DNA from: Aspidiotus rigidus | Lineage: Eukaryota > Arthropoda > Insecta > Hemiptera > Diaspididae | Reading direction: 5' to 3' | NCBI GenBank assembly: GCA_035079385.1 | Contig: JAVHKY010000001.1 | Location: 6,387,501-6,451,500, forward strand | Length of the DNA: 64,000 nt | In this document: positions 46,613 through 58,600 of the stretch, piece by piece | How the letters are laid out: each line of letters starts with the position of its first letter | How positions within the stretch are numbered: the first letter of the stretch is position 1 | Translations under genes and position numbers: made by a program | The notes under the pieces: generated by a model | Seen by the model: only the letters and a program-made list of their open reading frames with translations | Databases searched by the model: none | Told to the model about the DNA's origin: nothing

Positions 46613-49600
46613 TCACATTCGATTCCTTTCAGACAGCTTTGATATAGTATTATTTATTCGAATAGTAATTTGTTTTTTTATATCGTCAGCTAACTCTTCA
46701 ACAGTTGTGAAACGGCAGGAATGGAAACTAAATACATTGCTAAGAAAACTCATGACTTGTTCCTAGAAAAGAAAAGAAATTAATATTAATGTTCAAAACT
46801 CTTCGAAAATGACAAAAACAGTATCTCTGTGTGCACACTTAAAGAAAACTCACTTTAAAATAAAGACATGTTTCTTTAAGATTTTCATCTGGACCTAGAA
46901 ATCCCCATGCCATGAGAGGAGAAATTTTTTCGGAAATTGAATAAAAATGTGCCATAAAACCCTTTGGGTATTTGAGCATACGTCTTTTTGCCCTCAGTAC
47001 AGACCAGACAGCCGTCGCTAGTGCCTGAAATTCAGTAAGCACAATAAAATCATTAAATATACTTACTCATATCTTATTTCGCAATCATCATCATTGCTCA
47101 TATAACTCTTGTTATGCAGTTGAACGTGCTCCGAATTTTGTGAACTTACAGACTCTTTGAAGCCATTTGACAGCCATCTATTTTGAACAACAGCTAAAAC
47201 GGATGAAGGTGGAGTGTCCAAATCTTCAAATGCGTCCATTAAGATGTAGTCTAATACTATGTCATAAAATGTCATCGCTTTCACCCCTCTCGCGGATAAT
47301 TCGTGTTCCATTTCTTCCCAGCATTTTTCATCATGCAGAAAAGTGAGCATATCTTCGTACGCCAACAAAAATTCTTTTGGATCCTGAAAAAAAGCATTGA
47401 TCATGAACGTGAATTTTTATCGGATTCATATTCGCCAAGAAATAGAGTACATATTTTTTTTTTCTTCTTTCTTTCTCTAAAAACGATAAGAAAATTCACG
47501 TCAAAGGATGAAAATATTTTCAGAGAAGTATCGATTTTGTGCAGACAGACATTTCTTACGATCATCCGTAAACTTTATTCCACTACGGAACTACATTCGA
47601 TTAGTGACAAAAATGCGTGTACATGTGATTATATAATTCACCAAAATATTATACTCGGTCATTGAAAATCATACCTTTAAAATTCATCTGCTGAGTAGGA
47701 AAATCGCTGTGTAAAATTCAACTGTGTGTTAGGAACGGCGATTTTTCTAGTGGTAAGACCGGTACAAATAATGTAAGACCCAACTTTATAAATCGAAATA
47801 CCTCAAATTCTGCTTAAAAACTACTTTGAAACTCTCAAAAATAAATAATTTCGTGAAAACTCAACCACTCGAAAAGAGAGAAAGAAAAAAATAAGAACAA
47901 AAAAGTCTAAACTCGAAACATATTTGTGGATCACGACCCATACCCGTAGAACTTGGTCTCATTTCGAATACTTACTTTATTAGCGTACAGCAAAAGATCA
48001 GTCAAAATTTGTCGGCCTGTAGTAGCGATCCACGTACGTTGAGCTTCGTCTTTTAATAAAAACTGAAAAGCTATCCTCACGCAATGTAATTTGCACAAAT
48101 ACTCAACATCCGAACTACAACGCAGTAGTTCCGTTCGTAAACACCTAGAATTTAAAACAAAAAATTTCAAGAAGAGTTATTAAAGTTAGAATCTATATCC
48201 CTTTTTCAAAATAAAACCAACGTATACTTATGAAAGGGACAGATATTCGACTAGTTTGACATTAAGACTCCCATGATAACGACAATAAATAAAAATTTGT
48301 CCTGAGGAAGTCACAATTATGTACTTTAATACGAATAATTTACCTGTAAGGTATACCATGTTCCTCAAAATGTTTCAAAGCTGATTGATACAAAGAAAGT
48401 TCGTCCACATTTACGTTCAGATCGACGTATTCATCAAACTCTCTTAGATCAGCCATCTGCCACCTGAAAAAGATTTTTATAATAAATTATATCACGCTGT
48501 AAATTAAGAGATCCTTCAAAACTAGAACGTACATCAGCATTTATTCAATCAATTCCTTCTTCGAGTTTGATACAAGCATACATATAAACAGTTAGCTTAG
48601 CGACAGTAAGAAAATAGAAAGAAAAGTTTAAACGAAGAGTTACTTGAAGTTTAGATTCTTTCGGGGAGATATTTTTCTTTTTTTTGTATCTAAAATAAGC
48701 TTGAAAATAGAAAAGAATGACGAAGGAGTGAAGAAGTTGATAAATTTTTTATTTACACGACAATTTATATAATTTCAACCTGGCTATGTGTTTTATATAA
48801 ATTTGGAAGTTTGAGATACGAGTCTATATGAGGTGTGAAATCCGCGTCAAAATCAATATCTTCTTTCGAAATTTCTGGATCGATGTTAAGGTTTTGAGGA
48901 TCGGAAAATTTCAAAATTTACAATAATGTTGAAAGAATAATTTATAATTCAAAATTTATTATTTTTAGAAATGAATTCGGTGTATCTTCTGAATTTATAC
49001 TCCTGAAAGACATGAAAAATAAATCTTCATAAACTGCCGTCTCTATTTTTTTCAAATTCATCTTTTCGATTTATTCCACAATAATTTACTTTCATTGAAA
49101 ACTTCTTCCGTGCCTTTATTTTAAATCAGTTTTTCACTAGACTTATCAACATGACGACCTCATGATTGGGAAGTTTTTCTCAACGAAAAAGCCCACTTTT
49201 TTTTCTCACGTCTGTATTTTTGAAATATTTCTCAAAAACTATCTTTCAAATATTATTCCGCCGATATAACTGAAGTTTTACATATTCTTCATTACATCAG
49301 ATATACACGACTTGGAAATTCTATATCGTTTCCTGAAACTTTTTTCAACAATCACATCATTAACAATTGTCTCATTTTTTCGAGTTCTGCACATTCGAAA
49401 CCTAATCTGATTATGTTCTCTCTAGAAAGAAAAACAAAAACAAAAAAAAAAACTGAAAACAAAATTGAATTGAACGTCATTCCCAAGAAAACATGATCAG
49501 ATTTTTCCGCGATTTGTCGCTTCAGTCTTCTTCTCTAAAACTATGAATTCATCAGCAAGAAGATGACGGGTAATGAATATTTTGACCGTGATTGAAAGGT

Positions 49601-52600
49601 ATAAATTGGAAAAATGTCAAGGAGCAACGAAACTGAATGCGAGTGAGTCCGTAATAGAGACGTTCTCGTCAAAATCTCAAAAAAAAAAAAAAATAAAATA
49701 AAACGAAGAAGGAGTTGTAGTAAAAGTATAAAATAGTGTTGTAGTCAAATTTTGCTACCTACTTAAATACGAAACGCAGCATTCGACACGCTCGCTGTTT
49801 TTATTTCAAATTTAATGTAGCCCTTCACGACTGACAAATGCATGATTAAATACGTTTAAACGTTCTCAGTTTGACATATTTATAACTCAGAGAGCGAAAT
49901 ACTCTTATTTTTCATAGAAATATCTCAATACATTTTCCTCGAACGAGATATGAAAAATCTGTTCAATATTTCCACTTTGATCAAGTTGAGAGCAGATCCA
50001 TGTCCATAGTCCTTACATACATTTAAGGACAATAAAAAATACCAATTTTAGTCCACTGTTTTCCCGTTGTAGCAAGACAACACTACATTATTCTCCGGAA
50101 AAATCGATATAGAAAGATTTACATAAATCAACACGATGATAAATCGTGTTTTTTCTTTGGACCATTGAATAGAAGGAGAAAAAAATCACGGCAATCATTA
50201 ACCTTAAATGTAACCAGTGTAACGTAACGAACTGCTATAGAAAAAGTATAAACTCGCTTTCGAAAAATATGCCGCAATTTTTCATTCAACGGAATATTGT
50301 ACGGTGGACGACGAAATTAATTTATCAAAATATAAAACGGTTAAAAGAAAATGAGAAAAACATTTGTCAAAATAGGTACCTATATAAACCGATAATTATG
50401 CGGAATTCCTGGGTTTTTCGATGCTAATTGTGCCTTCAATGAGACGCTAACTTTTATTGAGGAATTCAGATTCTATCATGGTCAAATTAACGTCTACGCT
50501 ATCAGGTTCCCCCAAACTCATTTCATTACTTGCTAGTCTCGAGAGAATTTCTTTTTTCTAATGATTAAAATGTGTCAAATTTATTCTTATACATCCGAGC
50601 AATCAATTATTCCCTTCAAAATACGCGACAGGTTTATTGAAAACTGTTGGGTAAAACTCGTGTTTTTAAATAGCTAAGCTGAGTATCAAAGAGCGAGAAA
50701 TACTAAATCCGCAAAGACTTTTAATGCGTACACCCCAAGTATGGTGGTATAAAATTTGTGACGCGTTTCGGTCGAAGACCGTTATCAAACTAAAGTTAAA
50801 AATATCGAATAACGAATACAAACACGAAAATGAAGAAAAAGTAAACACATGAAAAAACGAATGTATACAAAATAAAATTAGTAATGATTAGCGTCGTGTT
50901 CATAAACACCATTAGCAAATGTGAGATGAGGGATGTCCTCGTTCACTATGATGAAACTATTAACAGAAGCGGCCTTGAGGATTTCAATGCTCTCCAGTGC
51001 TCCATGTCTTCTCTCAAGACTCTCATTATGCAAAAGGCGAACTCTACAATTTCTATCAAGACTGTGACCTGTTGCCAAGAGATGGGACGCAAAGGTAGAT
51101 TTTTCCGGCGTGTTACTCTGGGCGGCTTTGTCATGCTCTGAGACTCTCGTCCTCAGTTTCCGACCAGTTTCGCCGATATTAACAGTTTGTATCTCAATAT
51201 ACGAGTACCATACGTTGCAGCTGTTGAAAAGCTCTTTGAATTGCTAGAACATTCACAATTTTGGCCCCCTGTTGCCGAGCAGTATATTACCCTTTTAAAA
51301 ATATGTATCCCATACGATATTTGCCAATTCAAAAATAATACTCATCGCTTCCCCGATGGTCTTCCTGTAGGGTCTCCTCTAGCCCTTCTAATTACTGAAA
51401 TTTTCATGAATAGCCTGGAAAAGGAAATTTTCTCCTCCAACACTGCTTGTAAGTCTGACGGAACATTGCTACAGATATGTAGACGTCGTCTTATGTCTAT
51501 GGAAAGGTACCGTTACTCAACTCCAGGACTTCCTTTATTTCATCAATAGTTTCTATCCTTCTTTTAAATTCACGCTCAAGATCGGCGGTTCCAAAATTAA
51601 TTTCTTAGATCTCACCATCGCCATTAAAGACGGCCAACATGAATTCGGTAGATTCAGAAAGCCCTTTCATACTGACCATGTCCTCCTTCCACCCTCTCTC
51701 TCACCAGTATTCTGCCTTTCATTCAATGATCCATTGTTTAGTGTCTACCCCCTTGCCCCCAGTGGCCTTTAAAAAAGAATTAGACAATATCACCCAAATA
51801 GCGAAGACTAATGTCGACATTGACAGTCCGCAAAAAACTTGCCTCTCAGGCTCTCAACTCCATCGCTCCTAAATCTCCAGACAATAACAATTAGAAATAA
51901 AAGAAAAAGGAAAAATGGATTCGGCTTCCATACGTCAGCAATTCATCCTACAAACTATCTCGTTGACTCGAAGCCTTCCACTATCGTCTTGCTTTTTATT
52001 CCATAGACACCACAAAACGTCTTCTGTCGAGTCTTAAAGTACCTAGATACTCACAGAGGACCAGAGTGGAGTCTATGGACCTCAGTGTAACGACTGCCCA
52101 ACTGTTTATACAGACGAAACTGGTCGGAAACTGAGGATAAGAGTCTCAGAGCATGACAAAGCCACCCAGAATAACACGCCGGAAAAATCTGCCTTTGCGT
52201 CCCATCTCTTGGCAACATGTAAAAGTTTTGATAGAAATTGTGAAGTTCGCCTTTTGAGTAATGAGAGTTTTGAAAGAAGACTTCGAACACTGGAGAGCAT
52301 TGAAATCCTCAAGGCCGCATCATAGTAAACGAGGACATTCCTCATCTCACACGTGCTAATGACGTTTACGAACACGACGCTAATCATTACCAATTTTTTA
52401 TATACGTAGCTTAGTTTTTTCATTTGTTGACACTTTTTTTATTTTCGTGTTTGGATTCGATATTTTTAACTTTAGTTTGCAATGGTCAACGACCGAAACG
52501 CGTCACAAACTTTATACTACCATACTTAGGGTGTACTGAAAGTCTTTGCGGATTTATTATTTCTCGCTCTTTGATATAGTGGTTCACACGTTAGAAGGAG

Positions 52601-55600
52601 AACATAAAAATTATAGTTACGCTAAAGCTTACAAGTCATCAGAATTATGAGACCTGTTGAGAGTGAAATGAAACAAAACAGCGAGGATCAATTCAAAAGC
52701 TTATCAAAAATGATGAAATGAAAATTGCGAAGTAGTCTGTTTATAATGACGAAGTACGAAATATACAGGGTGGACCAGAAAGATGTTACCAGTTAAATGG
52801 ATGTTTGCGCTAAATCTATCGTAGCGCGAAAACGATAGTTTAAATGTACAAATTTTGTATCTCAATTTTATCTTTAATTCGAGCCATATCCAAAGTTTCT
52901 ACGACTTTTCTGAGCCGAGTTTTGGACCAAAATGTGCCGAAATTTCACGACAGGGGTTCCTAAAGTTGTGAATTATCAAAAAACAATTTTCCATGATTGG
53001 AAGAATCGCTTAATCTTCAAAGTGATCCCCGATCCTGCACTAAAATTTAGCGCTGAATCCGAATAAGATTGTTAAAAAATTCTGCGAAGCGCCGAAATGA
53101 GTTAATGTGCTCAAAAAAGGTCAAAATCTCCCTAAAATGATAAAATTGCACAACCTTCAAAGTTCTTCTCGATTCTGAGATAAAATTTAGCGTTGAATCT
53201 GAATCAAATTCTTAAAAATTCTGCGAAGCACCAAAATGGGTTAATGGGCCCAAAAAAGGTCAAAATATCCCCAAAACGGTAAAATCGCCCAACCTTCAAA
53301 GTTTTTCTCGATTCTGAGACAAAATTTAATGTTGAATCTGAATAAAATTGTTAAGAAATTCTGCGAAGCACCAAAATGGGTTAATGGGACCAGAAAGGTT
53401 CGACATTTGTCCAAAACGAGAAAAATCGTCTAACCTTCAAAGTTTTTCCTGATTCTAGGGTAAAACTGTGTGCCGAGTTGAAAAAAAAAACTGTTGAATG
53501 TGAAGCACCAAAATGTGTGGAAGTGCCTAAAAAATCTCACAATTTTACCAATTTGGAAAATCGCTTAGTCTTTCAAATTTCATTCGGTCCTCAAAGAAAT
53601 CGAGCTTCGCGAGAACAAAGATTGCTCACGGTGATCGACTGAGGCCCTGCGTATGACCGAAGCTGGTAACAGTGTAAAAACTCACATTGTTTCATCACGC
53701 GATGGAGATCATGGTATTAAGATGCTCGTCTTACATAGTGAACTCGCAGAGATTAATTGGCCATAGTGCCTCTAGCAATGAATGCGGGTAAGAGTGCGAT
53801 AATTTTCTCGTAGCGCCAGCCGAGAGAGTGACGTTTCATGGAAGCTTGTCTTCCATTGTCAGCTTGCGGTGAGAGATTGGATAGGGGCCCTGATACTACG
53901 GAGTCAAACGAATGCTCAAAAATTCTCGTGATTTCTCATAAAGGCGCAAATGATGCCGTGAAGTTCTCTCTTTTGTGATAAACCACGAGTATTTCCGTGC
54001 ATTCACCCGCCTCGATCAGGGCTCAGTCGATCTTTTACCGCGAGCATGTAATGGGAAACGAAGTCGCCGGTACCATTCTCTCCTTGGCAAGAAACAACAG
54101 GAGTTTTTGCGGAAGCACGCGCCTTGATCATACACAGGACCTCAGTCGATGTCTTACCGCGAATATGTAATGGAAAACGAAGTCGCCGGTATCATTCTCT
54201 CCTTCACCCAAAGCCACGGGAGTTTTTGAGGAAGCACCTGCCTCGATCATACGCGGGGCCTCAGTCGATCTTTTACCGCGAGCATGTAATGGGAAACGAC
54301 GTCGCCGGCATCATTCTCTCCTTGGCAAGAAACAACAGGAGTTTCTGCGGAAGTACCCGCCTTGATCATACACGAGGCCTCAGTCAATCTATGTTGAACC
54401 CAGGGATCATTCGCCTGCCTCTGTCACACACGGGCTCTTGATCGTTCTCTTACCTCGAGCTCATGACGAAAGTCGAGCTTGACGTTATCATTCCCTCCTC
54501 CGGGTGAAACCCCGGGAAATTCCGGTCCGGGCGTTCGTCTGCCTCAATCAAAGACCGAGCTGTAGCTGATCGCTCATCACGAGCAAGACCGAATTTGCGG
54601 TATCCTCCCATTGCCTGAATCAAGGAGTTTTTGTACTTTGGCCCGCTTCGTTCATAAGTGGGGCGTCAGTTGATCTCTCATCGCAAGCACGCAACAGAAA
54701 ACCAACTTTGCGTTCTTTGACTGAAACAACGAGAGTTTTTGAACTTTTTCCCGCTTTGATCATACACAGAGCCCTAGTCGATTTCTCACTGCGAACCTTC
54801 AACGGAAGATCAATGTGTCGTCTCCCTCCAATCCCCAAATGAGGAGAATTTCCGAAATTTTCTCTTTCGGATCTGTCACTCCGCGAGCACTCAACGGCAG
54901 ACGAACTTGTCGACATTCCTTCCATCCCCTGAATCAACAATTTTACTGCAGACATTTTGGAGATCATCTAGGCCCAATTCAGTATTGTTCTCGGACTCAG
55001 CGCTTAATTTTACTTCAGAATTGAAAACCACTCTTGAGGATTACGCAAATTTTTCATCTTGGAGGAATTTTGATTCTCATTGAGCCCATCGACCCATTTT
55101 GGTGCTCCGAAGTATTTTTTAAGCATTTTCTTCGGACTCAGTGCGAAATTCCACTTGAAAATCAAATTAAAATTTGAAAGTTTGAACAATTTTCCAATTT
55201 GGAGAAATTTTGGCCCTTTTCGGGTCCATTAACCCCTTTTTGGTGCTTCGAAGAACTTTTTAAGCATTTTTTTTTGTGGACTCGGCGCGAAATTCCATTT
55301 GAAAATCAAATTAAAATTTGAAAGTTTGAACGATTTTCCAATTTGGGGAAATTTTGACCCTTTTTGGGCCCATTAACCCATTTTGGTGCTTCTTAGGATT
55401 TCATAACTATTTTTTCCGTTTTCCCCGTCCAAATGCACTTAAGAAACAATAATTGGATAACTAAAATTTTTGAAATTCAGCTCAATACAGTAAATCAATT
55501 AATTTTCAAGCCCTATTTTGGGAACCCTGGCGATTTGGTGAATTTTCGGCACATTTTGGTCCATAACTCGGCCCAGAAGAGTCGTATAAACTTCAGATAT

Positions 55601-58600
55601 GGCTCAAATTGAAGATAAAATTAAGATACAAAATTCGTACATTTAAACTATACGTCTAACGTTTTGAGTTTTCGCGCTACGACAGATTTAGCGCAAACTC
55701 CCATTTAACTGGTAACATCTTTCTGGTCCACCCTGTATAGATAGCTGACTGAATAAAATGGAAAGAATGAAAATCGAATTTTGGAATAGGTGAGACGAAA
55801 AATGATTATTTATTGTCCGAGAATACTAAATAATAATAATATCGTAAATATTAGGAACAGTTTTACGTTAAATAACGATTTTGACTTGCACTACGGTTTA
55901 CGCTAATGACGTTATTTCTCGAAATATTTACTCAACAATTGATGATTCGCACTGTAAACATTCTTGTACGTGACTTTATACGAATATACGTATGATACAT
56001 GCATGAAAATGAGAAATTCACGCGTGCGATTCAATCATTAAAATTTTTTATAGTTTATCTAAATGAAGCTGTGAAGCAGAAAGAAGAGAAAAGAAGAACA
56101 TTGTTAGTGAAATAATACTTTTCAATGGGTAAAAAATAAAGATCATAATTTATGACACATAGCCTTCGCCCAACTCGCTTCTCCTGCCACCTTATTTAGG
56201 TTGCGTTCCGAGGTCCTTTAGGAGGAGACTGGGGCGGCCTATTCTTCCACCATATTCACGTCGCATCCTCCCTATTGCCCACTCTAGATCTCTTAGGGTA
56301 CCATGAACTGATACTCGCCTACAGTGGCTTAGCCAGCGGCTGGTGCAAAAACTAAAAGATTTTTGATATATGTACCATTGAAATTACAGGTAAGGGTAAA
56401 GAATAGCACACAATTTTGTTCAACCCTTCTTCTCCTTGAAAATTTTCTGGATATGTCACTGCTCGTCCAACCTACGACGTCGTTAAAGCAGTCTCTGTGT
56501 TGTACACATCGAGATTAGGGGTGCGACATCAGATCGAGGTTATTGAGCTCACTAGGGTGAATGAGTTATGCCACACCAATTTAGTTCGATCAATAAATGA
56601 GTTCCCTATCGATTTGGCGAAGCTCAATTTGGTGCCAAAAACGTCACAAAAATTAAAATTAAATAGGAACTTCGAGTGGTCGCTGTTTGAATGGTCATTG
56701 GCATTCAGATCGTTTCAGATTTTCCCATCTAGATCCCGCATTGCTCTCTCGGTCGGATTAACTTGAAGATTGTAAGTGGCTGTAAACTTTGGTTTTGTAT
56801 CAAGTTAGGGCTAAACAGTCGAGCGTTAACGCCTCTTAGATTGTCATAAGTTTACCACACCCTCCATTTTTCAATTCTCTCACCGACTCATCATATTTAT
56901 ACAGAAAGAGACGGTCTTCTAAAGAGGCCTTAAATTCTCAAACAACGTGCACAATAACCTGAATGCCTAAAGATTAGCTCCTGATCTTATCGCATATCGT
57001 TCTTCAGATTCTTCGTAGATCTACACTGAATTGAAAAAGTTTTTCAAGTGTACAATTCATGTACCTGGCAACGGAAGGACGCTTAAGATGAACCCGGTGG
57101 CACCAAAACTCAAGAGGCTTGGAAATGCTGTAAAGCGAACCGTCCGATGAGACCCCTGGTTAATAGCATCCAATCAGTAGGCTACAAGATAGCGAAGATT
57201 GTAGCAACATTCCTGAAAAAACTACTAGTTTGCACCCAGATGAAGCATCAGAGACAACGGTAAGCTGATTTAACGCTAGGTAAGTTGGAAATCAAGAGCA
57301 ATGACAAGCTGGTATCCTTTGATGCGGCAAATATGTTTGGCACCATACCAAACAGGGAACTTTTCACCCTGCTCGAAAACAAGAGATACCATAGAAACCC
57401 CAGTGGCCCGATGTACGCCAACATAGTGGAAGAAATCTTAAGCCAGAAGCACTACCGCTCCAATAATAAGTTCTATAGTCAGGAGAGGCGACTGGCGGTG
57501 GGATCACTGCTGTCCCCAACACTGGCGGAGGTATTCATGAATGATATGGAAAACGAGATATTGAAGGGCAGCAAGTTCAGAAACTCGATCAAACACTGGA
57601 CCAGATATATAGATGATATCCTAATTGTGTGGGCAGGCTCTAATAGACAGGTGGACCTATTCCTTTTGGAAATGAATGCGATGAATGAGAGCATCAAAAA
57701 GACAATGAGACCATCCAGGCACAAGTTAGCGGCAGTCTAGAACTACTGCTATCAAGCAATTTCTGTCCTCGAGAACAACAAAGAGAAGAGGAAAGAAATC
57801 GAGATAGTAAAACAGAGTGCAGAAGCCAATGGCTACCATAGAGGTGTGATGAATGAAGTCTTTGGAAAAATGGAAATAAAGAAGGGAACCCATGATGGCA
57901 CAGTGAGAAAGTACTCCGGATCGATAGTACACAAACAAAGTGATAAAGGCGTTCAATGGCTATGGTGTAAATGCGAGTATCCATAGACCAACCCATGGTG
58001 AAGAGAATCAGCAATGACCAGACGGAAGAAAAGGACAAGGAAAGCTTGAGCGGAGTGTACAAGCCAAGTTGTGAGCAGTACGAGGCCATCTACATTGGCG
58101 AGACTGGGAGTAAGTTTGAGATTAGAAAAAAGGAGCACAAAAAGTCAAGGGAGAAAGAAGATGGTAAGTCACTCTTTGATAAACATTGTAATGAAGAACA
58201 GCACAATGGAAAGGGAATATTTGAAGTAATACATGTAGAGAATGGCACAATAAGAAGAAAACTCTGGGATTAAATGGAGATTGCAAAAGCAAAGAGGAAG
58301 AAAGCCAGCCTCTTGAACAATGTAATCAAGTTTGATATTGAAAACTAATGCAGCGTGCTGATTGGACAAGAGAGAAAGAACAGAACCAACCAATAAAATA
58401 GTAGGAAATTAGTTAGCTAATAAAAACGCAGTATCTAGGTCAAAATGTGAACCAATCACTATGCAGCATGTTATTGCCAATAAGAACACAATGTCATATT
58501 ATTGTAAGAATAAGTTTCTGAGAGCGGACCAATCACAACACAGCATTGTTACAGCCAATAAGATCGCAGTGCAGTGTTAATTGTTATACGATAAAAACTC

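Noticed and set aside
50884..51141. Plus-strand frame over the inverted nuclease copy
   Set aside because: It is the antisense of the GIY-YIG fragment on the minus strand.
54124..54967. Frames at 54,124-54,441 and 54,620-54,967 as a transposase
   Set aside because: The first follows the 119-bp repeat period. Neither has DDE/D-like spacing or any transposase motif.
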